Shown here piece after piece: positions 24,975 to 35,852 of a DNA stretch of 64,000 bases (position 1 is the stretch's first letter; each line of letters opens with the position of its first letter). The translations under genes were made by a program, and so were the position numbers. Location of the stretch: the NCBI GenBank assembly GCA_002104905.1, contig MCFE01000389.1, positions 19,024 to 83,023 on the forward strand, in the 5' to 3' direction. The notes under the pieces are model-generated. The model was not told where the DNA came from. It made no database searches and was given only the letters and a program-made list of their open reading frames with translations. The DNA comes from Basidiobolus meristosporus CBS 931.73. Its lineage: Eukaryota > Basidiobolomycota > Basidiobolomycetes > Basidiobolales > Basidiobolaceae.

Positions 24975-25322
24975 TGTTGTCAAATTTGTAATTCCACCTG
25001 AATATTCACCTAACTTAGTCACTTGGATAATTTCCCACAAGTCTCAGAGAATAGTGTCCAAACTCCTTGTCAATATTTACTTCAAATATTCTCACCCAAA
25101 TATCAGGTACCCAAAGCATGAAGATTCTGAGAGTTGGCCAAACAGCCTTAAACTTTGCACACTTATTTTTGGGACCTTTCTAAGCCTGTTCTACATGTTT
25201 GTGATGCCAAGATTATGTAAAAGCATAATTACTACCTTTACATTGAATAAATCATTAAGTGAGAACCACATGATTTACTTGTTCTTGCAATCACTTCCAG
25301 TATCTCCAAGACTCTTGCAATA
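24975..25322 (+). repeat. Solo copia LTR with perfect target duplication
   Basis: This 348-bp LTR of the copia 1/2 family is in the opposite orientation (TGTTGTCAAATTTG ... AGACTCTTGCAATA). The 5-bp direct repeat AAGGC flanks it at 24,970-24,974 and 25,323-25,327. No primer site or gag follows. This is the product expected from recombination between two LTRs of one element. Confidence 0.85.
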
Positions 25323-26999
25323 AAGGCAGGAGAGTAGAGCTATGCAAGGCAGGACCAGGAAAGGACTGAGGTGTGGATTAGCAATGAAAGGTGAATTCAA
25401 AGGCATGGCCATTTATTCAAGAACTGTGTTTATCAGACTGATGAATACATAAGGGGGATAAGACTATATATACTTCTTAGCAATATGGATGCCAAGGAAT
25501 ATTGGCTAATAATGATAGGGTTCTGGGGTGAGGCATGGTAAGTGTGCCAAGATAGAGACCTACCAATAAACAGACTAGAATATCACATGGGGATATGCCA
25601 GGGGTCATCTGATCATGTGACTAGGTTGTGTGAGGTGCAAATAACAAATTTTGTATTGAACTACATAAATTTCAATGGGAAGCTTTTGTAGAGTATTCCA
25701 TTGTGTAACATTGACTTAGAGCTTTCAAGAACTGCTAGAATTTAGTGGAACTTTGTAGAAGGAGCTGGGACCTCTCCACCAACTTGATTTGGCTGGACCA
25801 TGAATGGCCACAGGTATCATGTGATCATGACTCTGTGTTTCACCCATTGGGCTGGAGAAAATCCATTTTCTGACCTTTTTTTTGGGATCAATGCTGAGAC
25901 CCACATGTGGGAGCACTGTGGTGGTGTATAGGTCCAAGGGAGAGATACGTCCAATACTTCTCAAGTGTTTTGTGTGTGGGGTGCTCACTGGGTGCAATAA
26001 CCTCTGGCAAAAGCTTGCTGGGAATACTTGGGTTCTGTCACTAATCTAATGTGAAGGGGAATAAAGCCACAAGCTTGTCAAGGGAAAACTATTGAGCTAC
26101 AATCCCCAACTTAGTTGGCATCTTAACAAAAGTATGTGCTGGGTTCAGTGTCCTTTGGGATGACAATGTACTAAAGCTTCCAAAGTCAAAACAACTGTAA
26201 ACTCCACCAGCAGGGACTTGATAAGAATGCAGCTGTGGTCAATAGTTACAAAGACAGAAAAGTATCTTTGCCTGTACAAGAACAAACTTGGGAAAGAATC
26301 AAATATAGTAAAAGATACCTACTCTGAGTATTTGTCACAAGTAGTACCTCCAAGGTCAGTTGGCTGTCAGCATGGTTTCCTGGGAGTGTCCTGTGGCCTA
26401 GGGTTGGAAGTTCAGCTAGCAGCAGGTAGCAGTGATCACACTAATCAACAAGTTGGTATATTGATAAAAGGGATGATGATTTATTGTTGAGGGATAGCCT
26501 CCCTTATATACTTTTCTTACTGGCCAAGTGATTATTAATCATGGTGTTCCAGAAGGTTCCGGATATCAATAGAAATCTTAATGACATCAGAATGACCTAA
26601 GAATGTTCTAAGTAGGTGCCGGAAGGTTCTAAGAGGCACAGCACATCCAACCAATCAGGAATCAGTATTCTGAAGCCTGTGTAACATGGGGATACCATAT
26701 ATGGTATGGAAATGGTAGGGATGATGACACAGGTTGATCATGTGTCACAGGTACTGGCACAGGTACTTGCCTAATATAGAAGTACTTATAGCTAGTAATC
26801 TTACATAAAGTGAGGGGTAACTTATGCAATAAGGTAAGCAGGTGTAATAGTCAACCGGCTTATGGGATAGTACTGATTGGGTAAGACAAATGGGATAAAA
26901 CTAAAATAAGTGTAGTAGAGATATAGGAAAGTAGAAAATAAGGGAATGAGCACATCTGTCAGTGGGTGTCACTGTCACCCCACTACAGCGCCAAGGAAT
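25323..26999. repeat. Repeat Y, copy 2, with unassigned left flank
   Basis: From about 25,880 to 26,470 it matches repeat Y at 8,640-9,253; the unit then continues to about 26,995 (ATCTGTCAGTGGGTGTC, CACCCCACTACAGCGCC), matching 13,800-13,920. The tract at 25,850-25,920 resembles the fold-back arm. The unit could be an LTR-element remnant, since its edge looks like a gypsy-type primer-site junction, but no pol remnant is visible. In 25,323-25,850 I see nothing identifiable. Confidence 0.45.
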
Positions 27000-27004
27000 T
27001 GAAG

Positions 27005-27262
27005 ACATGCATTTGATGCTCAATACCTGTGGCACTCTGAATTTAGCACATTGTGAACAACATTGATCCCAAAAAAAAAGGTCATGTAATGGATTCCCAT
27101 TAGCACTATGGGAAAACAAAGGGGCACTATGCATGACAATGTATAACTATATTTCTCATTGTGTGGCCAAGTATAAGTAAACTTGTCTCTCTGGCACACT
27201 ATGGCATTATTTGGTACTCATGGTGCCAAGTGGCACTATCTAACAGAACAAGTCTCAAAATA
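27005..27262. repeat. Half copy of the fold-back element
   Basis: It matches the outer right arm of 19,681-20,416: CTCAATACC..TGGCA, AACATTGATCC, ATTGTGTGGCCAAGTATAAG and the end CAGAACAAGTC. Only one arm is present, so it cannot fold. Confidence 0.55.
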
Positions 27263-27269
27263 ATAACCC

Positions 27270-28640
27270 ATGTGAGTTATGAAGTATGTCAACTAGATCA
27301 CACCCATTGAACAGAGTACCAATTATTGCTTATGGAAAAGCCAGCTATCTTGCTAAATGCTGGGGCATCTCCAATGCAGATAATACTATGCCTTGTGACA
27401 TTAATGCCACTTACCAGTATCCCACTGGATAGTAAATAGAGCTTATCCTGCAATAGATGATGATAACCAATGAGGTTGAAAAGTGACTTAGGCTTAGGTA
27501 TCAGTTAAGACTGCATCAGATTTCTGTTGTGATATTATAAGATTAGTGACAGATTTAGGTTTATAAGAATAAGTGGCAAGCAGGATTTACTGGTAGAGTA
27601 CTTCTTCAATGATGATCAATCTAGTGCAAAGTCAATGGTATGGCCATAGATATCTTCACAGCAGGCCTTGCTTCCTAGTTGCCTGTAATGTTTACCATCA
27701 AAGTATCAGATATGTTTGCACTTGATGAGTACTGAGTACAGTACTTTATAGCCTTACAATATTTGCCAGACTGTATGAGCTTCTTTGGACATGATATTGG
27801 AGGAATTAATCCAGAATGGGAACAATACTCTTCTCCTATGATGGTGGACTCCTGACAAGGTAGACACCTTGCAATGATGACATGCTCTGATGCAAATGCC
27901 ATACAGCCTTTTACATATGCTGGTAGCAGGATAGTTTTGGTGTCATATGTCAATAGCAGCATGATGATTGCCCAATTGCACTATGTACATAGTATGTTGC
28001 ATTCCAGACTGATTTTGTCCAGAAGCAGCAGCAAATCTCCCATGCCACCATTACTGATACTGGTTAGCATGCCACTTCTCTAGCCTCAAAATATCATCAT
28101 TCACTAATTGATGGATTAATTGGCTCACCTGGCTCCATAAAGCATCCTTGAGATTTTTTCCCATTGATGTTGTCTCATTGCATATAAAAATATGTTGTTC
28201 ACCTGCCAAAGGTTATTATGGTGGAGACACTTATTGAATGGCAGATTTAAATGGAATTACTTGTCATGTGTGAGGTTGGGCTTAATATTTGCTTTAGGTA
28301 TAGGGACTTGTGTAGGTCAGTACAATCTATATTTCAGTTACAACTGAAGTTTTAACAGAAGTAAATCAATGAATATGCTTGAAGAGTAAGAGCATTGGCT
28401 GAGTCATCAAGTAAGGAGTGTGAGAAAGAGGCAGTAGCTAGTCAATATGCACAAGTGCAAGATATAATAGAGTGTTTGAGATCAGAAGGCCAGAAAAAGG
28501 TAGAAAACTAATCAACAGCAACTTGGTGCTTGTTATGGTGAGTAATTTTGATCACATTTTTGGTGGGATCTGCAATGTAATTTTTTCTCAAATGATTTTT
28601 ACACAGTGGCCTAACTGCATCACTACCTCTTAGTCACAGG
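27270..28640 (-). mobile_element. Tnp2-like remnant (copy D) joined to repeat X
   Basis: Minus-strand frame 27,675-27,962 matches the plus-strand frame at 16,930-17,196 (YCKAI.YCTQY, CQE.T.IEE..SHS). 28,100-28,210 matches 16,690-16,800 in reverse complement, and 28,210-28,640 is repeat X ending in the CCTCTTAGTCAC edge. The Tnp2-X order is the same as in copy C, which supports X and Tnp2 belonging to one element. Confidence 0.5.
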
Positions 28641-28849
28641 CCTTTCACAAGGTCCTGCAAATTGCTGATCTTTAGCTGGGTAACTTGCTCTGTTTCCCAC
28701 TGACTGAAGTTGGGAGCTAAATTCCACTATTGATAATAACCAGCTAATTTTAGATGTCAGATTGCATATTGCTAGTCAATGCATCTTCTCCCACTCTCAT
28801 ATTCATTTCTGGAATATTTTCTTGTTGCTTTCCAGTATTATGTATGTGT

Positions 28850-29345
28850 AATTAAAAGATACAAGCTGGGCTCAGCATTCATTGAGATGACTATGTCCTG
28901 AGCTTCCAGAGTCAGAATAACTGTAAGACTCACCAGCAGGCTTGAGACAGGAATGCAACTTGCTCAACAGCTGCAAAGACAAAAAGCTTCTTTGCCCTTA
29001 CAAAAGTAAATTGGGAAAGAATCAAATAAATAAGAGATATATGGTCTGAATGATCCTCACAGGTGGTGCTTTCCAGGTCAGTTGGCTGTCCACATGATTT
29101 CCTGGGGGTCTCCTCTGGTGTTGGACTGGAAGCTTAGTTAGAATCCAGTGGAAGTGATAACACTAATCAACCAGCTGCAATATTGAAACAGGGATGATGA
29201 TTTTTTGTCTCCCTTCAATACATCTCTCAGTGGCCAAGTGATTACTGGTGATAGTGCTCCAGAAGGCACTGGATAATAGTAGAAGTTGTAATGTCATCAT
29301 GAAGTTCTTTTAGAAGCATCACTTAAACATCTTGTAAATCCACCT
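28850..29345. repeat. Repeat Y, copy 3
   Basis: Shared tracts with 26,110-26,600 include CACTAATCAAC, GGGATGATGATTT and GGCCAAGTGATTA. No coding frame is seen. The 28,641-28,850 stretch before it shows nothing recognisable. Confidence 0.5.
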
Positions 29346-29463
29346 GACAACTAACTTGACATAGTAACCAAGATCAGAGTTTACACATTTGAAAAATTTC
29401 TGCAGATTTTTTGTTAGGACTTAGTTGGAGTATTTTGCCCAAGACATATGGTAACTGGGACAT

Positions 29464-29845
29464 GACTTTACATGGTCCAGGTAAACCACACACTGAATAT
29501 GCTTAGGAGGGCCTTAGATGCATATAAGTGTGAGCTCATTGGACAGCTTTGAGACTTCTTCATATCATGGGCACCCAGTGTTTGGTGAAATATTCCAGGT
29601 AAGTCCTTACCAGGAACTTGGGTAGAATACAGTAGGATTTGTAGGCTGTGTTCAAAGTTATTGAATTAAGTGGGTACCAAGGTGTAATTGCAAAATTTCC
29701 AACACTGGGACCTTCCCATGAGTATTGTGTGCTTGTTCTGCTAAGACCATGCAAAAGTATAATTATCATCTTCACATTCAATAGATCAAGAGGTGAGAGC
29801 CACACAATCTACTTGTTCTCCTGGACACTGATGATATCTCCCAGG
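29464..29845. repeat. Two convergent copia LTR fragments
   Basis: 29,464-29,704 is a 5'-truncated copia LTR in the copia 1/2 orientation, ending TTTCCAACAC; 29,705-29,845 is a fragment of the same LTR in the opposite orientation (GGGACCTTCCCATGAG ... CCATGCAAAAGTATAATTAT). They meet near 29,705. Confidence 0.6.
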
Positions 29846-30549
29846 CTTACCCAGAAGCATGAGCACCTGGTGAAAGTCCATATTATTCAGCATCTATAGC
29901 TGGGAGAATATACAAAACCAATATACCATCTGGCCCAAGCAGTTGCCAACAATACCTGTGAGAAATACCAAACTTGGTTATAGTATTGCCAGTATTTTGT
30001 GGGGATTTTTTGGTCAGATTTCAGGTGGAAATATCTTGGGAGTAAGTCAGCTGACTGTCATCATATTTGGTAGGAGTACCGCTCAGTTAAGGCGTTGATA
30101 ACTTTATTTGGGGGGGTTGTCATGATTGCCATGAGGTTGTATTGACTACTCCCATGGCCACAATGTTAGCGGGGTTTAGGGTGATGATGGTGATGGTGAT
30201 ACATCATCCTGTTCAATAATTGACTTGCTGGATTCCCCGATCATCATGTGACTCCGGCCTACCCAGATCACTGGGATCGGAGATGAGTAACACCCAATTT
30301 CAAGTCACCCTCCAGCTTAGGGGTAGGGGTAGGAACCTACCCATCTGATAGGGTCATGGTCTGGCAGGAGTACCGATACAAAACCAACCAACCAGATAGC
30401 AGCTTTTGGAGAATCAAGGAACACAAGCAGCATCTACGATCTACACCCCCCCCCTCCACGACATCTTCATCGCGGGATCGTAATGGCGTCACGTCCAGTA
30501 GTCATCACTTATATAAAAGGGGATATAGCGAGCGATGGTGAATTCCATC
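29846..30549. other. Repeat-to-gene boundary and CRY-DASH upstream region
   Basis: CpG dinucleotides become common from about 30,070, marking the change from repeat block to gene island. No gene is seen. A TATATAAAAG box at 30,509-30,518 probably belongs to the CRY-DASH gene. Confidence 0.5.
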
Positions 30550-32460
30550 ATGTTGCACTCCACACCAACTAGACGTTCGGTAATCATTTGCCTGTTCCGG
30601 CATGATCTACGAATCCGAGATAACCCCATATTGCATTACGCGAATTCCCATCCTACGGCCACCCACATGCTCCCCGTCTACTGCTTTGACCCACGCCAAG
30701 TCAACCTAACCAGAGCCCGGGGGAAAGACTATGCGGAGCCGAAGAGCCGGCTGTTCAACCTGCCGCGAAGCAGCAAGCTGAGAACCAGGTAGGCCTCTCC
30801 AGTAGCTTAACCTTAACCTCTTGCCACTGGTCAACCGATCGAATCAAATCGTCACCGTCAGGTTTCTCGTCGAGTCGGTGCTGAATTTAAAGACCAATCT
30901 GAAGAAATTGGGAAGCGAACTGCTTATCGCGCTGGAGCCACCCGAGGAGTTCCTACCAAGAGTAGCCGACGAACTACTCCCGGAGTATGACGTCGAGGCT
31001 GTTTACCTGCAGGAAGAAGTAAGTTCAACCCGCTTTTCATCCATCCTGTTGGCCACCCATTTACACCCTAGCTACAGGTAACCGACGAGGAGATTCGCGT
31101 CCAACAAAAGCTTATCCACCGGATGAATGCTCCGGTTGAGTCTTTCCACGGTGCCACCCTGGTACATCCTGAGGATCTTCCGTTCCCAATGGAAGACCTA
31201 CCAGACGTGTATACTAAATTTCGTAAGGCGGTAGAATCTATGGATACACCGTTCAGGCCTGTCCTACCTACCCCAAAGAAGCTCAAACCCCTCCCCGGGA
31301 ATGATCTGTTAGACCAGATGCTCACCGTGGATGCGGACCATCTGCTTCCGTCCATGGGAGTGGTCGATACCGCCCCAGATTTGCGGACAGTATTCCCTTT
31401 CGGGGGAGGCGAAGATCAGGCCATCGAGCGATTAACCGACTGGGTATGGAACACGAAGAGCATCTCCACCTACAAGGAAACGCGTAACGGCCTGCTGGGC
31501 ACCGATTACTCCAGCAAACTATCCCCCTGGTTAGCCCTGGGCTGCTTGTCACCCCGAGAGATCCTGAAGCAGGTGGAGGCGTACGAGGATAGTAATGAGG
31601 CGAACGTCTCCACCTATTGGATCCGGTTCGAGTTACTCTGGAGGGATTACTTCTGGTTTGTGGGCGGGAAGTACGGGAACGGGATCTTCCACCGGGATGG
31701 AGTGTTGGCCAACCGGTCAGACGACCAGCCGTCCTGGAAGGTCGACCCCAACCTGATGAAGGCGTGGATCCACGGAGAAACCGGGATCCCGTGGGTCGAT
31801 GCGAACATGCGGGAGCTGCGAAATACCGGGTAAGCAACCCAACGGGGGGAGACTTGATTTGTGAACGGAATTAACCTGAGATCCACCTAGCTACATGAGC
31901 AATCGGGGTAGACAGAACGTGGCAAGTTTCCTGGCGAAGGATCTGCGGGTCGATTGGAGGTTCGGTGGGGAATGGTTCGAGACCCATCTGCTGGATTACG
32001 ACCCGTGCTCGAACTACGGGAATTGGCAATACGGTAAGTGGGACAGGGATCAGCGCGTAACCTGGGCACTTGTACTGATCAAGGGTGGTTTTCAGTGGCC
32101 GGAGTCGGAAACGACCCCCGAGAGAACCGACACTTCAACATGATCAAACAAGCCAAGGATTACGACCCGGAGGGAAAGTATGTCGCGATGTGGTGTCCGG
32201 AGCTTCGAGACGTCCCTGTCGAGCATATCCACACTCCGTGGAAGATGCCCCACGATGTCCAGCAGAAGGCGAATTGTGTTATTGGCCGGGATTACCCCGA
32301 GCCGATCGTTCTCCAGGAGGTTTGGGAAAAGCATGTCGCCAGACCGCCCAAGGACACGAAAAAATCCTCCGGGAATCCCAACGAACGAGTTTCCAAGAAG
32401 GACTCACGTCGACGCCAGCGTCGAAAAGCCAAGGCCTCGAAACCCCACTCCCACAGATAG
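30550..32460 (+). CDS. cry-DASH: CRY-DASH cryptochrome/photolyase
   Basis: This is a flavoprotein of the DASH group: it binds FAD and a folate antenna and repairs cyclobutane dimers in single-stranded DNA and/or senses blue light. Five exons, joined at consensus GT-AG sites: 30,550-30,788; 30,862-31,018; 31,078-31,829; 31,891-32,033; 32,096-32,460; product 551 residues. N-terminal photolyase fold: [19 protein letters not shown]; middle [17 protein letters not shown]; the FAD-binding half has [33 protein letters not shown] and the DASH hallmark [19 protein letters not shown], then [18 protein letters not shown]. The C terminus is an Arg/Lys-rich tail ([13 protein letters not shown]), possibly nuclear. 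I chose the ATG at 30,550 because the one at 30,535 is only 17 nt beyond the TATA box. Its 3' end faces that of the synthetase next door. Confidence 0.93.
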
Positions 32461-32561
32461 CTAGAATGGTCTACATTCAAACCAAGGAAATTTTATTAAA
32501 GCGGGCATATCAAAACAAGCGAGGACGGGGAATGGTAGTTAAATGGGGGGGTCGTCGGGTA

Positions 32562-34823
32562 TTAGTAGAACAAAAGCTCGGTACTCTTCGGGAGGGCCCA
32601 ATGCTTGTCAGCCACCGCTTCCTCCAGTTTGTTGGTTCGGGTGGTGATTTTCTCCATGAGGGGGAGGAGGTTTTTGCAGGCTTTCTTGGCCTGTTCGTGC
32701 TCATCCGACTCCACATCTTTAACCGCCTCGGTAAGTTCAGCTATCAGTTCGTGGAAGCCGGAGAGCGTTTCTGATAGGTCGGTTAGAAGGGAGGTTTCAG
32801 CAGAAGCGTCTACGCCAATATCCGACATACACTTGGCCCCGAGCGCAAGCTCCTTTCTGTACTCGTAAGTGCTCGGTAGGATTTGTTGCTGGACCAAGGT
32901 TTTCAGCGTGTTGGCCTCCACGATCAAATCCTTGGCATACCGCTCCTTCATAATGTGGTATCTGGAGTTGAGTTCGGACTCGGTGAACACCCCGGTCTCC
33001 TCGACCAGCATCTTCTTCGATTCAGCAGTCATCAGCTGCTCAAATGCATCTGGAGAGTTCCTGAGGTTGGGAAGTCCGCGGCGTTCGGCCTCCTGCACCC
33101 ACTCATCGGAGTAGTTGTCCCGCTCGAAGCGGATGGGCTTGGTGGAGGCGATGTACTTCTTGATGACGTTGAGTTTGTCAGCGTCCGAGACCATCGGCTT
33201 GTCACCCTTCTCCTTGATCAGTTCCTCGGTGATCTCGTTGAGGGCAGAGGCCACAGCCGCGTTGAGTACGGTGACTGGGAACGAGGGGGACTGTTTGGAT
33301 CCAACCGCACGGAACTCGAACTTGTTCCCGGTGAAGGCGAATGGAGATGTACGATTACGATCGGTCAGATCACGGGTGATGCTGGGAAGTGAGGCAACCT
33401 TGACGTCGAGACTAGTGCCTCCAAGCTTCACCGATTGGATATGGGGTCGGGAGAAAGTCTTGATAGGGCGGGCCTCCTCCACCGCATCAAGGACCTCGCT
33501 CAACTGCTCGCCCAGGAAGGCGGACACGATTCCAGGCGGCGCTTCAGCCGCTCCAAGGCGATGATCGTTCGACGCACTGGAAATGGTGGTGCGCAGAAGA
33601 CCACCATGCTTGTGCACCGCGTGAAGTACGGCAACAAGGAACAGAAGGAATTGGTAGTTGGTCTCTGGCTTGACCGTGGGGTCAAGCAGGTTCTCCCCGC
33701 GGTCCGTGGAGAGCGACCAGTTGCAGTGCTTGCCAGATCCATTGATTCCCTTGAACGGCTTCTCGTGGAATAGGACCTTCAGGTTGTGTCTGTGCGCCAC
33801 CTTGTGGAGCACCTCCATGGTGATCAAGTTGTGATCAACCGCGATCGAGGCCTCCTCGAAGATTGGCGCCATCTCAAACTGCGATGGGGCAACCTCGTTG
33901 TGTCTGGTCTTGATTGGGACCCCGAGTTTGTAACTCTCCAGCTCAGTCTCGCTCAAGGTGGCGATCACTCTGCTTGGCATCTGGCCAAAGTAGTGGTCCT
34001 CCATCTGTTGGTGCTTCGGCGGAAGGTTACCGAAGAGAGCGCGACCACAGATCTTGAGATCTGGACGAAGAGCATATAATGCACGGTCAATCAGGAAGAA
34101 CTCCTGCTCCGTTCCGAGCGTGGAGTACACGCGCTGGACATATGGTGGCACGCCGGCTGGGACAGGCTTGATGAGGTTCAAGAGGCGGCAGGCGGCCTTG
34201 GACACGGCCTCACTGGACCTGAGCAGCACTGTCTTCTCATCCAAGGCATCTCCGTTGTATGAGATGAACACCGAGGGAATGTACAGGATTGAGGTGTTGT
34301 GGGGACCGGGCTGGATGAACATGGGACTGGTGGTGTCCCACACTGTGTAACCTCTGGCCTCGAATGTGGTTCTCATTCCCCCGGATGGGAAGCTTGAGGC
34401 ATCGGGCTCCGCTTGGAGCAGCTGGGTTCCTGAAAATGAATCAATAGCATGGACATCCTCACCATTAGGTCCATGTGTAGATTTGAGCGTAAGGAAGCAG
34501 TCGTGCTTTTCAGCAGTTGTTCCAGTTTGAGGCTGGAACCAGTGAGTGAAGTGGGTGGCACCGCGCTCAGTGGCCCAGATACGAACAGCATGAGCAATAG
34601 CATCGGCGGTAGCTTTGTCCAAAGTTTGACGACCCTTGACCTGCCTGATGAATTGGGCGAAGACAGGCTTCGGCAGCGCTTTGGACATGGACTTGAGATT
34701 GAACACGTTCTCACCAAAGATCTCGGCAACGGAAATCGCCTTTCCATGAGTAGTGGGGAAATCGATCTTGCGAGGATTTCGTTTCACCCCTTCCAGGATT
34801 GCGTTGGTTCGTGCTTGATTCAT
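32562..34823 (-). CDS. Glutamine synthetase type III, copy 1
   Basis: This enzyme makes glutamine from glutamate, ammonium and ATP. The 753-residue intronless frame is the size of the GSIII (GlnN) class, twice that of eukaryotic GSII. Visible GSIII motifs: GTEQEFFLID (metal ligands), NEVAPSQFEMAPIFEEASIA, VLFHEKPFKGINGSGKHCNW, SASNDHRLGAAEAPPG and EFRAVGSKQSPSFPVTVLNA. The N-terminal GSIII domain and the C-terminal helical region (end ELLFY) are present. The ATG is preceded by a TATA-like box at 34,906-34,911. It is divergent from copy 2 across 1,029 bp. Bases 32,977-34,436 are almost identical, in inverted orientation, to the core of copy 2, while both ends differ. GSIII is known in bacteria and several protists; Dikarya usually use GSII. 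Confidence 0.95.
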   Translation of the reverse strand: MNQARTNAILEGVKRNPRKIDFPTTHGKAISVAEIFGENVFNLKSMSKALPKPVFAQFIRQVKGRQTLDKATADAIAHAVRIWATERGATHFTHWFQPQTGTTAEKHDCFLTLKSTHGPNGEDVHAIDSFSGTQLLQAEPDASSFPSGGMRTTFEARGYTVWDTTSPMFIQPGPHNTSILYIPSVFISYNGDALDEKTVLLRSSEAVSKAACRLLNLIKPVPAGVPPYVQRVYSTLGTEQEFFLIDRALYALRPDLKICGRALFGNLPPKHQQMEDHYFGQMPSRVIATLSETELESYKLGVPIKTRHNEVAPSQFEMAPIFEEASIAVDHNLITMEVLHKVAHRHNLKVLFHEKPFKGINGSGKHCNWSLSTDRGENLLDPTVKPETNYQFLLFLVAVLHAVHKHGGLLRTTISSASNDHRLGAAEAPPGIVSAFLGEQLSEVLDAVEEARPIKTFSRPHIQSVKLGGTSLDVKVASLPSITRDLTDRNRTSPFAFTGNKFEFRAVGSKQSPSFPVTVLNAAVASALNEITEELIKEKGDKPMVSDADKLNVIKKYIASTKPIRFERDNYSDEWVQEAERRGLPNLRNSPDAFEQLMTAESKKMLVEETGVFTESELNSRYHIMKERYAKDLIVEANTLKTLVQQQILPSTYEYRKELALGAKCMSDIGVDASAETSLLTDLSETLSGFHELIAELTEAVKDVESDEHEQAKKACKNLLPLMEKITTRTNKLEEAVADKHWALPKSTELLFY

Positions 34824-35852
34824 TCTATTCTTAGGATTGATATGGAAAAAAGAGATTGGATTGCTGAAGGGGTTTATTGATGTTATTTATTGGCAACGAC
34901 GCACATTTATATGAAACAAACGGCCAGAAATAGAAAGCTTCTTAAATTCACAGTTGGCACTTCAGTGTTTCTTATGGGCATATGATTACCGTAAAAAATC
35001 GATGGTCAGATGGGCTGCTGTGTAAGTTCAACATAGACCCGTGTCTGAGGTGATTACGGCCCATTCCCTATCTTACCTAATCTCTGGCAGTACGGAAATC
35101 TGGGGATGGGACTGTCATGGTTGATAGGGAAATATCGCCCAATTGATAGGTAACAGAGTCTCTTATCTATGTTACTGTCCCCATATCACATTACCAAAGA
35201 GTTGGGCATGATTGCAATCGACCATTGCACAACGTGTGATTATAGGTTGAAGTCATATGATTCATTAAAGTAGGCTGGCTATTTCCAGAGTCAATCACAA
35301 TGGATGATCGATCATCACCGATACGAGCGATTAATTGGTTGATCGATCTGTCCAGGAGGCTTAGCAAACGTCGAAACCAAGGAAAGGGTGGACAGGAAAG
35401 CCTGGATTTACACATATAATGAGTATAGGACTTGGCTGGGGTCTTATCTATCAGACGCGCAACCAAGGGGCACCATCCATGAAATCGACCGAGTACCATA
35501 TTCAGAAATATCGAGGGTTTAAGGGTTCACCAACTAGATCATTTCTGGAAAAAGCAGTATAAACATGGGATTCTCTAATTCAGGGAAAGAATATGAACTC
35601 ATGCTTCGCCCCTCCCCCTAGTGGACAACCCATTTGACCATATGTAATGAATTCGTAGTCAATGGGTTCTTCACAACTAATCACAATTGTAACCAATCAG
35701 TGGGCCAAAGTGCAGTTGCGCAAAGGTCTATCATGGAATCGCCGTCCACTAAAATACTATAAAAGTATACCTGACAAGTATGCTACCACACGCATCAATC
35801 CCCTTTGTCTCTATTTCAGAAGGCCACTTTTCTATTCTGATCTGCTTTTGTA
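34824..35852. promoter_or_regulatory. Bidirectional promoter of the glutamine synthetase pair with GATA sites
   Basis: This 1,029-bp gap separates two divergent ATGs. TATA-like boxes: 34,906-34,911 (minus) and 35,758-35,765 (TATAAAAG, plus). GATA cores in HGATAR context occur at 35,069-35,072 (minus), 35,123-35,126 (plus), 35,145-35,148 (plus), 35,164-35,167 (minus), 35,445-35,448 (minus) and 35,449-35,452 (minus). Fungal AreA/NIT2-type factors bind clustered HGATAR sites to control nitrogen genes; that this occurs here is inference. The gap itself is not palindromic. Confidence 0.55.

Noticed and set aside
31322-31837. 171-codon minus-strand frame
   Set aside because: Shadow of CRY-DASH exon 3, Arg/Ser/Pro-rich as expected for antisense of GC-rich coding sequence.
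32085-32774. 229-codon plus-strand frame spanning two genes
   Set aside because: Out of frame with CRY-DASH exon 5 and antisense to the end of GSIII copy 1.
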